Of a stretch of 64,000 nucleotides of DNA, positions 56,138 through 64,000 are shown piece after piece. The notes under the pieces were generated by a model. The model was not told the origin of the DNA. It saw nothing but the letters and a program-made list of their open reading frames with translations, and did no database searches. Both the position numbers and the translations under genes were made by a program. Position 1 is the stretch's first letter, and each line of letters starts with the position of its first letter. This DNA comes from Amycolatopsis sacchari (GTDB lineage Bacteria > Actinomycetota > Actinomycetes > Mycobacteriales > Pseudonocardiaceae), in the NCBI RefSeq assembly GCF_900114035.1, contig NZ_FORP01000002.1, forward strand, positions 62,001 to 126,000, read 5' to 3'.

Positions 56138-56425
56138 ATGCTGTTGCGCATGAGAAGCACGATCGACTTGCTCGGGCGCCGCTGGACGCTGCGGATCATC
56201 TGGGAACTCAGCTCCAGCCCGGCCGGTTTCCGCGAGATGCAGCGCCGGTGCGGGAACATGTCGTCGAGCGTGCTGTCCAGCAGGCTGACCGAGCTGATCG
56301 GCGCCCGCCTGGTCGCCGGCGACGCCGGCCGCTACCGCCTCACCCCGCTCGGCGAGGAACTGGTGCGCGCGCTGCAGCCGTTACAGGAGTGGAACGCGAA
56401 GTGGGAGGACGAGCTGCACGCCTGA
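56138..56425 (+). CDS. Short HxlR-family regulator
   Basis: 95 residues from the ATG at 56138 (another at 56150). The HxlR winged helix is clear: STIDLLGRRWTLRIIWELSS, GFREMQRRCGNMSSSVLSSR, GRYRLTPLGEELVRALQPL. The usual N-terminal cysteine is absent, so redox sensing through it is unlikely. Single gene, divergent from the DinB pair by 70 bases. Confidence 0.85.
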   Translation: MLLRMRSTIDLLGRRWTLRIIWELSSSPAGFREMQRRCGNMSSSVLSSRLTELIGARLVAGDAGRYRLTPLGEELVRALQPLQEWNAKWEDELHA

Positions 56426-56428
56426 ACT

Positions 56429-57817
56429 TCAGCCCGGCAGCAGCTCGGTGACCAGCCGGGTCAGCTGCCGGAGGTTGCGGCATTCGTGCATGGGCACGAC
56501 GCGTGCGTACCGCAACGCCGCGGAATCGCCGGTGCCCCAAGCTGATCGCGGCTCCGGGTTCAGCCAGTGCACGTGCTTCGCGCGGTCGGCGATCTCGCGC
56601 ACCGCGGCCAGGTTCGGGTCGCCGCCGTTGGTGCGGCCGTCCCCGAGGATCAGCACCGACGTGCGCGGGCCGACCGCGTCCGCCCAGCCGTCGACGAAAC
56701 TGCCGAGCGAATCGCCGTAGTCGCTGCTCATGCCCCAGCGCGTCAGCTTCGCCTCGGTCAGGATGCGGCGTGCCAGCGCCTCGGGATCGGCGGCGGAGGC
56801 GGTGACGAGGTCGGTGATCTCGTCGGTCAGCTCGACGAAGGCAAAGGTCCGGACCTTGCTGAACTGGTCGGCGAGCGCCCGCACGAGCAGCAGCGTGAAC
56901 TGGGCGAACCCCGCGACCGAACCGGACATATCGCATAACAGCACCAGTTCCGGACGCCCGGGACGGCGCTCACGCAGCACCGGCCGCATCGGTACGCCAC
57001 CGGTCGCGAGGGAGCGGCGCAGCGTGCGACGCAGGTCGATCTGCCCGCGCCGGGCGCGACGACGGCGGCTCGCGAGGCGCGTGGCGAGCTTGCGGGACAA
57101 CGGCTGGATGGTGCGCCGCAGCTCGGCGAGCTGCGCGGTGCTGGCGTTGGTGAAGCTCACGAGGTCGGTCTGCGGGGCGACGGCGTGCCGCGCGATCCGT
57201 TCCCGGCCACGGTATTCGGCCGTGCGGCGGCGGGCTTCGGCCTGCACCTGCTCGCGGAACGCGGCGATGCGCGAGGTCGCCTCCTGCCGGGCAAGCGCTT
57301 CCCCGAGCCCGTCGCCCTGCGCGCCGCGGATCGCCGCGAGGACGCGGTTGAGCAACGCGTCCGGGCGCACGCGTTCCAGCGTCTGGTAGGCCGACCAGCC
57401 GCTCATCCCGCCGCTGCCACCGCCTTGACCGCCCTGCCCGCCCTGGCCGAAGGAGCCGTACTGCCCGAACACGTCGACCCCGGCGGCCGCGAGCGCCCGC
57501 ATGCGTTCGGCGTCGCCCTGCGCGAGCGCCTCGACGAGCGCTTCCCGCAGCTCCGCCAGGTCCGTGGTTTCCGCGGCCGTTTCGGCGGAGCCCACGGCGA
57601 CGGGGAAGTAAAGGTCGAACAACGCGTCGAAGGTGGCCCGCTGCCCGGACCGGCGGAGCAACGTCGCGGCGAGCGCGGCACGGACCTGTTCGCGGTCGGC
57701 CAGCCCCAGCACGTCGACGGCAGCAGCGGCGTCGACGGTTTCGCCCGGCCCGACGCCGATCCCGTGCTCCCGCAGGGCACCGACGAACTCGACCAGCCGG
57801 CCGGCCAGCGCGTTCAC
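56429..57817 (-). CDS. VWA-domain CoxE-like protein
   Basis: 462 residues. Helical N-terminal part, Gly/Gln linker around 123-137, then an RRR-rich stretch (RRRRARRGQIDLRRTLRR) and a von Willebrand A domain at about 285-460 with MIDAS-type LLCDMSGSVAGF, a threonine segment and GDGRTNGGDPN. It works with the MoxR ATPase encoded just upstream (4-base overlap), a pair that assembles or activates metal enzymes or envelope complexes. Confidence 0.88.
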   Translation of the reverse strand: MNALAGRLVEFVGALREHGIGVGPGETVDAAAAVDVLGLADREQVRAALAATLLRRSGQRATFDALFDLYFPVAVGSAETAAETTDLAELREALVEALAQGDAERMRALAAAGVDVFGQYGSFGQGGQGGQGGGSGGMSGWSAYQTLERVRPDALLNRVLAAIRGAQGDGLGEALARQEATSRIAAFREQVQAEARRRTAEYRGRERIARHAVAPQTDLVSFTNASTAQLAELRRTIQPLSRKLATRLASRRRRARRGQIDLRRTLRRSLATGGVPMRPVLRERRPGRPELVLLCDMSGSVAGFAQFTLLLVRALADQFSKVRTFAFVELTDEITDLVTASAADPEALARRILTEAKLTRWGMSSDYGDSLGSFVDGWADAVGPRTSVLILGDGRTNGGDPNLAAVREIADRAKHVHWLNPEPRSAWGTGDSAALRYARVVPMHECRNLRQLTRLVTELLPG

Positions 57818-58695
57818 GACGACGCCGTCAGCCGGTCCAGCCGCAGCTCGGCGGCTGCCTTCCGGTGGTCGCTCTGGTACTTCAGCAGCACGCCGAGCGT
57901 CGCTTCGACGACCTGCTCGTCAAGGGTTTCCGCCCCCAGCGCGAGCAGCGTGCGCGCCCAGTCCACGGTTTCCGCGATCGACGGCGCCTTGCGCAGCTCC
58001 AGCTCCCGCAACGCGCCGACGACGCGCACGACGGATTCGGTGAGGCGGGCGTCCAGCTCCGGCACCTTCAGCGTCACGATGTCGCGTTCCAGCTCGGCTG
58101 ACGGGAAGTCCAGGTGCAGGAACAGGCAGCGCCGCTTGAGCGCCTCGGACAGCTCGCGCGTCGCGTTGGAGGTGAGCAGGACGAACGGGCGGCGGGCCGC
58201 GGTGATGGTGCCGAGTTCGGGGACGGTGACCTGGAAGTCGCCCAGCACCTCCAGCAGCAGGCCCTCCATCTCGACGTCCGCCTTGTCGGTCTCGTCGATC
58301 AGCAGGACCGTCGGGTCCGGGTTGCGGATGGCCTTGAGCAGCGGGCGGGGCAGCAGGAACTCCTCGCTGAACACCTCGTCGCGCGCCTGGTCCCAGCCCT
58401 CGTCACGGCCGGCCGTGATGCGCAGGAGCTGCTTGGCGTGGTTCCACTCGTACAGCGCCCTGGCCTCGTCGATGCCCTCATAGCACTGGAGCCGGACGAG
58501 GTCGCTGCGCGTGGCCTCCGCGACCGCGCGCGCCAGTTCGGTCTTGCCCACACCCGCGGGCCCCTCGACCAGCAGCGGCTTGCCGAGCCGGTCGGCGAGG
58601 TAGACGGTGGTCGCGACGGGGGTGGACGCCAGGTAGCCGACGGCGGCCAGCCGCTCGACGACCTCGTCCACGGAGCCGAACAACGGTTCCTGCAT
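57814..58695 (-). CDS. MoxR-family AAA+ ATPase
   Basis: 293 residues. Walker A LLVEGPAGVGKTELARAV, Walker B VLLIDETDKAD, sensor 1 FVLLTSNATREL and arginine finger region LKRRCLFLHLDFP. Acts as a hexameric chaperone together with the VWA partner. Start ATG at 58695. It is the first of the pair; the substrate complex is not encoded nearby. Confidence 0.93.
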   Translation of the reverse strand: MQEPLFGSVDEVVERLAAVGYLASTPVATTVYLADRLGKPLLVEGPAGVGKTELARAVAEATRSDLVRLQCYEGIDEARALYEWNHAKQLLRITAGRDEGWDQARDEVFSEEFLLPRPLLKAIRNPDPTVLLIDETDKADVEMEGLLLEVLGDFQVTVPELGTITAARRPFVLLTSNATRELSEALKRRCLFLHLDFPSAELERDIVTLKVPELDARLTESVVRVVGALRELELRKAPSIAETVDWARTLLALGAETLDEQVVEATLGVLLKYQSDHRKAAAELRLDRLTASS

Positions 58696-58749
58696 CGCTC
58701 CATTGTCGGGGCGCGGCGCCGCCGGGCCGGGACGGCGTGCGCAACGTCA

Positions 58750-59073
58750 CTACCCGTGGGTACGGCGCTCGTCCCGCAGGCGATCACGGCGTGTCATCCC
58801 CCGGCGGCGGATGAGGTGCGCCGGTACCGGAATCGTCACCGTCAGCGACCACTGCTCGTCGGCGGAGACGAGCTGGACGGTGACCATGCCGAGCCAGCCG
58901 CCCTCTTCACGCTGGATCCACTCGTGCAGCATCCCCGGCACCTCCGGCTCGACGCGCAGGGCGGCGGAGTTGCGGGGGCCGTAGTCGTCGACACCAGGCC
59001 TGAGCAGGCGCCGGACCTGGACCCACACCCGCCGTGGCGGGGACACCGAACGCACCCACGGCGGCCGCTCCAC
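58750..59073 (-). CDS. Unknown protein behind an SOS box
   Basis: 107 residues, GTG start. Basic overall; conserved-looking centre (RRLLRPGVDDYGPRNSAALR, HEWIQREEGGWLGMVTVQLV) and a basic end (HLIRRRGMTRRDRLRDERR). I recognise no family. A SOS box about 70-85 bases upstream and a GC hairpin in the leader suggest it is induced by DNA damage; it lies next to a MoxR gene on the same strand. Probably real by frame and context. Confidence 0.6.
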   Translation of the reverse strand: MERPPWVRSVSPPRRVWVQVRRLLRPGVDDYGPRNSAALRVEPEVPGMLHEWIQREEGGWLGMVTVQLVSADEQWSLTVTIPVPAHLIRRRGMTRRDRLRDERRTHG

Positions 59074-59096
59074 GTGCTCTCCCTACCACTGACGCC

Positions 59097-59135
59097 GGTG
59101 CCGGGCCGGCCGCTTCCCCCGGCCGACCCGGCACC
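59097..59135. other. GC-rich hairpin in the leader of the SOS-box gene
   Basis: GGTGCCGGGCCGGCCG at 59097 pairs with CGGCCGACCCGGCACC at 59120-59135 with one mismatch and a short CTTCCCC loop. It lies between the SOS box and the gene start, so it would fold in the 5' leader; alternatively it is the terminator of the DoxX gene upstream. Confidence 0.5.
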
Positions 59136-59143
59136 TCCGACGT

Positions 59144-59159
59144 TAGAACACGTGTTCGA
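59144..59159 (-). promoter_or_regulatory. LexA (SOS) box
   Basis: The minus strand reads TCGAAC-ACGT-GTTCTA. The actinobacterial SOS consensus is TCGAAC-N4-GTTCGA, so the first half is perfect and the second has one mismatch. The core GAACACGTGTTC is a perfect palindrome. Confidence 0.65.
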
Positions 59160-59300
59160 TGATCACAAGGTGTCACGAGCGTCGAAATGACTGAGAGTGA
59201 CCGGGGTCGCAGGACGAGGACGGCCTGGGGCAGGGTGCGGACCTGGCCGGGTTCGCGCTCGTGCGGGCCGCCGCCCTCCCCGGCGCGCGGCTTCCTGGGC

Positions 59301-59651
59301 TCAGCGTGACAGGAGCCGCAGGACGAGGGCAGCCGCGGCGACCAGCAGCAGGACCACCGGGGCGGACAGGCCACCGAAGTCGCGCCTGCGGAGGTGCGCC
59401 CCCACCGCGCCCACGAAGTACAGCACCACACCGATCGCCGCGGCGATGCCCAGCGGCGGCCACCAGATCCCGACGAGCAGCCCGGCGGCGCCGGCGAACT
59501 CGCACGTCGCCAGGAACGGGAACAGCCCCAGCGGCACGCCGATGCCCGTCAGGCTGGTCACGACCTGCTCGGCGCGCGTGAGCTTCGCGATCCCGGAACC
59601 GACGAGCGCGATCGACAGCAGCACCGCGACGGCGACGTAGGCGACGGTCAA
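59301..59651 (-). CDS. DoxX-family membrane protein
   Basis: 116 residues with four membrane helices: AVAVLLSIALVGSGIAKLTR, FLATCEFAGAAGLLVGIWW, AAIGVVLYFVGAVGAHLR and APVVLLLVAAAALVL. DoxX-like proteins take part in respiratory or redox processes at the membrane. No partner gene is evident. The 5' end is 34 bases from the proline-rich protein gene upstream, so they may be co-transcribed. Confidence 0.85.
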   Translation of the reverse strand: MTVAYVAVAVLLSIALVGSGIAKLTRAEQVVTSLTGIGVPLGLFPFLATCEFAGAAGLLVGIWWPPLGIAAAIGVVLYFVGAVGAHLRRRDFGGLSAPVVLLLVAAAALVLRLLSR

Positions 59652-59685
59652 GGGGACACCTCCGTGAGAACGGGTTTTCCGGCGC

Positions 59686-60354
59686 TCAGCCGCTCATGCA
59701 CCAGCCGGAACCGGACTTCCTGATGGGCATCGGGAAGGAACGAGAGTTGCCCGCGGCCGACGCCTGCAGCGTCAGCGTGCCGGTGCTGCCGGTGACCTGC
59801 GGCGCGGCGGCCGCGGAGTAGACCACCTGCGCCGGCACCTTGTCCAGGATGGACTGCAGCTCCTGGGTTTCGGCGGCGGTCATCGGGACGCACGACAACG
59901 GCGGGAACTTCGAGACGACGCGCGTGTTGTAGGCGTCGAGGATGGCGTCCTGCAGCTCCTCCGGCGTCGCCTTGCCCGTGGCACTGCTCGACGGGCTGCT
60001 GCTCGCCGTGCGCTTGCCGCTGGACGACGCGGGCGCGGGCGGTGGCGGCTGGGGCGCGGCCTGCTGCTTGTCGTCACCACCGCCGGTGAGCAGCACGATC
60101 GCGGTGACCCCGCCCCCGACGAGCAGCACCACGCCGACGATGATCGCGGCGATGAGGCCCTTGTTGCCGCGGCGCGGCGGTTCGCCACCCGGCCCGCCCG
60201 GGTAGCCGCCGGGCTGCGGCGCGCCCCAGCCGGGTTGTTGCGGGTACTGGGGCTGCTGTCCCCACTGCTGCTGCGGCGGATACTGCTGGCCGCCCGGGTA
60301 CTGCTGCCGCGGGTCGTACGGTCCCGGCTGCCCGGGCTGCGGCGGATAGGTCAT
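59686..60354 (-). CDS. Proline/glutamine-rich N-terminus, membrane-anchored protein
   Basis: 222 residues from the ATG at 60354. Residues 1-70 are cytosolic and rich in P, Q, G and Y (QPGQPGPYDPRQQYPG and similar), then one membrane helix (GLIAAIIVGVVLLVGGGV), a serine/alanine linker and an outer domain with two cysteines (LSCVPMTAAETQELQSILDK ... SGWCMSG). The layout is common in actinobacterial surface proteins without known function. Confidence 0.75.
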   Translation of the reverse strand: MTYPPQPGQPGPYDPRQQYPGGQQYPPQQQWGQQPQYPQQPGWGAPQPGGYPGGPGGEPPRRGNKGLIAAIIVGVVLLVGGGVTAIVLLTGGGDDKQQAAPQPPPPAPASSSGKRTASSSPSSSATGKATPEELQDAILDAYNTRVVSKFPPLSCVPMTAAETQELQSILDKVPAQVVYSAAAAPQVTGSTGTLTLQASAAGNSRSFPMPIRKSGSGWCMSG

Positions 60355-60423
60355 GGCAAAACTCCCCCTGCTTGGATGATCAGGGGTCACGCTAGCGCTT
60401 CGTCCCTTCCGGACACCAGCGGT

Positions 60424-61707
60424 TCACCGGTACCGCAGCGCCGCCAGCCCCGGTTCCAGCGCCCGCACGGCGGGATGCGCGGACCAGCGCCGCACCGTGG
60501 CGGCGAACCGGCGGAAGTCCGCCAGCACCGTCGCCGACCCGATCGCCGCGCCCTGCGCGATCATGCCCTGCGCCAGTTCGCACGCGTGCTCCAGTTCGCC
60601 CGCGGCCGCGTGCGCGAGCGCCCGCCGCACCCCGAACCGCAGCCGCGCCCTGACCGCGTTCTCCGGGATGCGCGCGATTTCGCGGTCGAGCACCTGCGCC
60701 GCCTCCCGTGGCCTGCCGAGGTCGTGCAGGCACCACCCGGTGACGACCGCGACCGGGTCCGGCACGTGCGTCGTGCCGACCACGGGTCCGCCGGTCCGCT
60801 CGGCTTTCGCCGCGGCGAGGTGGCCGGCGGCGCGGTCCAGCGCCCGCAGGCACTCGCCGTGGTTCCCCGCGAGCGCGTGTCCCTGTGCCTCCCGTTGCGC
60901 CGCGAGGCCGAGGACGCGCCTCGACGTGCCCTCCCCGACCTGGGCCTGCCGGGCCAGGTCGACCGTCGTCGCCGCGTCCCCCGCGTACAGGGTGATCAGC
61001 GCCTGCCGGACCAGCGCGTAACTGGCGGCGTCACGGTCCCCTGTGGACGCCGCGACCTCGGCCGCCTTCGCCGTCCACCACAACGCCGCCGCGGTGTCGC
61101 CGGACTCCTGCGTCATCCAGCCCGCGAACTCCGCCGTGCGCGCGAACACCCTCGCGACCTCGACCGCGGCGCTCCCGCCGGCCTGCCGGGCCACGGCGCG
61201 CAACGACTGCGCCTGGCCGACGAGCATCGGCAGCACCGACCGCGGTGGCGCCACCTGCCCGAGCCCGCGCGCGGCGGCGAGCAGTTGTTCGTGGTGGCGC
61301 AGGCTGTCGCGGAGCCGGAACGCCGGTGCGGCGGCGGGCACCGCGGCGAGCCCGGCCAGCGCGGCGGCACCGCCACGCAGGACCTCCCGCCGCGCGAGTG
61401 GCTGGAAAGCGTTTTCCCCGTCGGGCGTCATCGTCATCATCCAGAGCCCGTCCTCGCCGGTTTCCGTCCGCGCGGGCGCCGGGTCCGCCGCGGGCGGGGC
61501 GGTCAGCGCGACCAGCTCGCCGTCCGCCGCCAGCTCCGCGTCGCACCTGCGGACGAACTCGGCCGACGGCTGCTGCAGCCCGTTTTCGACCCGGCTCAGG
61601 TACCCCTTGCTGTAGTACACGCGGCCCGCGAACCCGCTCAGGGAAAGGCCCTTCGCCAGCCGCAGCGCACGCAGCCGGGCACCGAAAGCCGGGACCGCAC
61701 CGGTCAT
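60424..61707 (-). CDS. XRE-family regulator with helical repeat domain
   Basis: 427 residues. HTH_XRE at about 8-62: LRALRLAKGLSLSGFAGRVY then YSKGYLSRVENGLQQPSAE. A linker with a RREVLRGGAAALAGLA stretch resembling a twin-arginine motif but internal, then about 280 residues of TPR-like helices. Such regulators are common next to secreted or conflict genes in actinobacteria. It is divergent from the TIR gene and could control it. Confidence 0.85.
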   Translation of the reverse strand: MTGAVPAFGARLRALRLAKGLSLSGFAGRVYYSKGYLSRVENGLQQPSAEFVRRCDAELAADGELVALTAPPAADPAPARTETGEDGLWMMTMTPDGENAFQPLARREVLRGGAAALAGLAAVPAAAPAFRLRDSLRHHEQLLAAARGLGQVAPPRSVLPMLVGQAQSLRAVARQAGGSAAVEVARVFARTAEFAGWMTQESGDTAAALWWTAKAAEVAASTGDRDAASYALVRQALITLYAGDAATTVDLARQAQVGEGTSRRVLGLAAQREAQGHALAGNHGECLRALDRAAGHLAAAKAERTGGPVVGTTHVPDPVAVVTGWCLHDLGRPREAAQVLDREIARIPENAVRARLRFGVRRALAHAAAGELEHACELAQGMIAQGAAIGSATVLADFRRFAATVRRWSAHPAVRALEPGLAALRYR

Positions 61708-62018
61708 CGGCCTCCCCCTTTCCCGCCGCGGATTTCATTCCGCCGGATAACAGCAAACAGCAAACGGGAGGCGGGCACAAGGAGTTCGACAGCATATTGG
61801 AAGATCGATACCGCGCCGCGGCGGGGTCGGCACCGGCGCCGATTAGCCGACAAAAACCGGACATCTTCCGGAGAAAAGCGAGAAAAATGGTGGTTACCTC
61901 CCGGTAGGGCTTGTCAAGGGGCCATCCGGCTGCCGATGATTGCTCCCCGTCCGAGGGGGATTCACCGAATCGACCACCTCACCGTCCGCGAAGCACGACG
62001 CCGCGAGGGGCATCCGAC
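61708..62018. promoter_or_regulatory. Divergent region between XRE regulator and TIR gene
   Basis: About 310 bases without a credible gene. Relatively AT-rich near 61740-61800, with the tandem AACAGCAAACAGCAAAC and a GGGAGG run. It must contain the TIR promoter and may bind the XRE regulator. Confidence 0.5.
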
Positions 62019-62609
62019 GTGACGCAGGTTTTCCTCAACTACCGCGCGGCCGACGACCCGTTCGGCGTGACCATGCTGGACCAGGTGCTGTCGGCGCGGT
62101 TCGGTCCCGACGCCGTCTTCCTGGCGTCGAAATCCATTCCGCCGGGCGCCGACTGGGAACGGGAGATGTTCCAGGCGGTCGCGGACTCCGCCGCGCTATT
62201 GGTGATCATGGGACACAATTGGCTCGACGCCAGGAACGAGCGGGGACAACGCAGGCTCGACGATCCGGAGGACTTCGTCCGGCGGGAGATCATCACCGCC
62301 GAAGAGCTGGGCAAGAGGGTGATTCCGGTGCGGCTCGGGGTGCCCCGGCTCGCCGCCGGCGCCTATCCCCCGGAACTGCGGGTGCTCGCCGGCAAGCAGG
62401 ACATCGAAATCCGTTTCCGCAGCGCCCGGATAGACGTCGAGCACCTGGTCGCGAAGCTGCGTGAACACATTCCCGCGCTCCGCCGCGCCGCACCCGGGGA
62501 GAAGAGCCCGGCGAAGTTCGCGGTGCACGGCGAAAGGATCGGCCAGGTGACGCAGGCCGAGCGGTTCACGGTGCACGGCGACTTCAACGCCGGCCTGCCG
62601 CCCGCCTGA
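62019..62609 (+). CDS. TIR-domain protein, probable conflict-system effector
   Basis: 196 residues from the GTG at 62019. A TIR domain fills residues 1-150: QVFLNYRAADDPFGVTMLDQ, FGPDAVFLASKSIPPGADWE, SAALLVIMGHNWLD and a late RREIITAEELGKRVIPVRLG. Bacterial TIR domains cleave NAD or make cyclic ADP-ribose signals; the EREMFQAV helix offers a catalytic glutamate. The C-terminal 30 residues (FAVHGERIG ... FTVHGDFNAG) share a motif with the next protein. No transmembrane segment. It is 14 bases from the next gene, so they form an operon. Confidence 0.85.
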   Translation: MTQVFLNYRAADDPFGVTMLDQVLSARFGPDAVFLASKSIPPGADWEREMFQAVADSAALLVIMGHNWLDARNERGQRRLDDPEDFVRREIITAEELGKRVIPVRLGVPRLAAGAYPPELRVLAGKQDIEIRFRSARIDVEHLVAKLREHIPALRRAAPGEKSPAKFAVHGERIGQVTQAERFTVHGDFNAGLPPA

Positions 62610-62623
62610 AACCGGAGCACGCG

Positions 62624-64000
62624 TTGACCGACGACAAACCCCCGGAGCCGGAGCCGAAGCCTCCCGAAACTCCGGAAAACCCGCCGCCGCAGGGGAACCG
62701 CGACGCCGAGGACTCCTCCGGCGCCCAGCCGCCGGGCCGCGACGAAGCCGTGAAACAGCTGCGTGGCGAGGCTTCCGCACTGTCCACCGCCCGCTTCGGC
62801 AAGATCACCGCGGAGGGCATCGGCAGGCTCGAAGGCCTCAACGTCAACGTCTTCCAGGGCGAGTTCACCGTCGAGGGGGACTTCCTCACCGGCGGCGGCG
62901 AGCGCAGGCGTGCGCCGAGGCGGGTCACCACGTCCGCCGTGAGCGCCGAAGCGATCGCGGAGGTCGACGACCACTTCGTACGCCCGGCGGACTTCGAGTC
63001 CGGGGTGGACGTGCTGTCGACGGGCAACCTCGTCGTCTTCTCCGGACCGGAGACGACCGGCAGGCGTACCCGCGCGCTCGCGACCGTCCTCACCGTGCTC
63101 CGGGAACGCGAGCTGCCCGGCGAGGTGCTCACGCTCGGCGAGCACGTGCTGGGCAACCCGAACTGGCGCATCCCGCCGGGCGCGTGCGGGCTGCTGGTGG
63201 TGGACCGGCCCAACGCGCAGCGCAAGTACGCCGCGGAGGGCATCGGCGACCTGTGGCTGACGGAGACGTCGAAGCGCCTGGCCGGGCAGGGCGCGTTCCT
63301 CGCCGTCGTCACCGGTCCCGTCCGCGGGTCGCTGGCGTCCGCGCCCCGCGCGTCCGACTTCGTGCTCGACGACCTCGAACTGCCCGATCCGATGGAGATC
63401 GTGCGCAAGCGCGTCCGCGGCGAGCTGCCGTGGCTCGCCGGTGAACTCGACGACCGGCTCGCCGGCACCGAACTGGCGCTGCTGCTCGCCGAACGGGACG
63501 ACCCGGGGTTCGCCCAGCGGGCCGCCGCCGCGGTTTCCGAAGCGCTGCGGACCGAGGCCGACCTCGCCGCGGCCGTCGCGAAGCTGCGCAACGCCGAGGA
63601 GCAGGTGCGGGAGTGGCTGGACCGCGCGCCGGAGCTGGAGGAGATCGCGTTCGTGCTCGCCACCGCGACGCTGGAGGGGGCGAGCTACCTCAGCATCGCG
63701 GACGCGGCGGTCGCCCTGTACCGCAAGCTCAGCGGCAAATCCGGCGCGCTGACGCCGCGATACCTGCGGGGCCTGGCGGCGGGCTGGCGCTGGATCGACC
63801 GCACCGACACCGACGGCACGCCCACGCTGCGGTTCCGGCACGACCGCCTGCGTCCCGTGGTCCTCGCGCTCACCTGGACCGAACTGGACGGTGCCAGAGC
63901 CGACGTCCTGGACTGGCTCAAGAGCCTCAACGAGCACAGCGACGTCGAGGTGCGGGCCAGGGCCGCGCAGGCCGCCGGGCTGCTCGCGAACAACGACTTC
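62624..64000 (+). CDS. Large protein with non-canonical P-loop, partner of the TIR gene (3' end outside window)
   Basis: The frame opens at a TTG (62624, GGAGCACG upstream) and runs off the window; 459 residues are visible. An acidic proline-rich start is followed by ARFGKITAEGIGRLEGLNVN and FQGEFTVEGDF, echoing the TIR protein's end. At about 140-150 a P-loop-like FSGPETTGRRTR has arginine where Walker A has lysine; LLVVDRP resembles Walker B without the glutamate. The rest is helical (RFRHDRLRPVVLALTW; ARAAQAAGLLAN, as in STAND helical ends). A STAND-like sensor is the likeliest reading. Confidence 0.7.
   Translation, partial: MTDDKPPEPEPKPPETPENPPPQGNRDAEDSSGAQPPGRDEAVKQLRGEASALSTARFGKITAEGIGRLEGLNVNVFQGEFTVEGDFLTGGGERRRAPRRVTTSAVSAEAIAEVDDHFVRPADFESGVDVLSTGNLVVFSGPETTGRRTRALATVLTVLRERELPGEVLTLGEHVLGNPNWRIPPGACGLLVVDRPNAQRKYAAEGIGDLWLTETSKRLAGQGAFLAVVTGPVRGSLASAPRASDFVLDDLELPDPMEIVRKRVRGELPWLAGELDDRLAGTELALLLAERDDPGFAQRAAAAVSEALRTEADLAAAVAKLRNAEEQVREWLDRAPELEEIAFVLATATLEGASYLSIADAAVALYRKLSGKSGALTPRYLRGLAAGWRWIDRTDTDGTPTLRFRHDRLRPVVLALTWTELDGARADVLDWLKSLNEHSDVEVRARAAQAAGLLANNDF

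Noticed and set aside
62363..63937. 524-codon minus-strand frame at the right edge
   Set aside because: The plus-strand frame from 62624 is open to the window end with proper codon bias and a convincing protein; the minus frame is its shadow.

Overview
The window is high-GC actinobacterial chromosome. Gene content and order (aceE next to a DUF3052 gene and ahpE; a PucR-type fasR followed by fabD-fabH-acpP-fabF; DUF3145; Lsr2-like protein; split pntAA/pntAB/pntB; desaturase operon; AfsR/SARP-type regulator; Ku) point to Pseudonocardiaceae, most likely an Amycolatopsis-like organism. This assignment is inference from family knowledge; no database was searched. Most of the window is ordinary core or near-core chromosome with GTG and TTG starts, tight operons and G/C-ended codons.

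Layout. 1-3839: end of a two-component system, a lipoprotein/membrane protein pair, a decayed pentapeptide-repeat gene and a PLP enzyme. 3840-7924: an accessory island at the 3' end of tRNA-Val. It holds a decayed HEPN-like gene, a frameshifted HTH gene, an intact low-GC HEPN (ApeA-like) gene with a 55-codon partner, a stand-alone TOPRIM protein, and serine-recombinase 3' ends present twice as an imperfect direct repeat. 7964-17201: peroxiredoxin, DUF3052, pyruvate dehydrogenase E1, lactate dehydrogenase, an Mrr-type nuclease and lactate permease, i.e. a lactate-to-acetyl-CoA module with a restriction-type gene inside it. 17182-24158: NMN transporter, epimerase and the FAS-II operon with its regulator and a palindromic operator. 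24205-31369: DUF3145, a secreted subtilase, a large low-complexity membrane protein, a flavin disulfide reductase and an Lsr2 N-domain fused to a histone-H1-like tail. 31373-37265: proton-translocating transhydrogenase, then a TetR-controlled ferredoxin reductase/desaturase pair. 37413-49621: two flavin monooxygenases, a second two-component system, HAD hydrolase, proS, and an IclR/MFS/2-hydroxyacid dehydrogenase catabolic set. 49631-58695: SARP-type regulator, FAD monooxygenase, Ku, TetR/DinB pair, MoxR/VWA pair. 58750-61707: a gene behind a near-perfect SOS box, DoxX, a proline-rich secreted/anchored protein and an XRE-TPR regulator. 62019-64000: a TIR-domain gene followed by a large protein with a non-canonical P-loop, cut by the window end; this pair looks like a TIR conflict (anti-phage) system.

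Best candidates for something new: the TIR/degenerate-P-loop pair at the right edge, which share a short sequence motif that may link effector to partner; the HEPN/small-ORF and TOPRIM cargo of the tRNA-Val island; the Lsr2/H1-like chimera; and a dispersed 11-bp motif TCC-N3-GTGGA, present at least 13 times, several times forcing rare A/T-ended codons inside genes.
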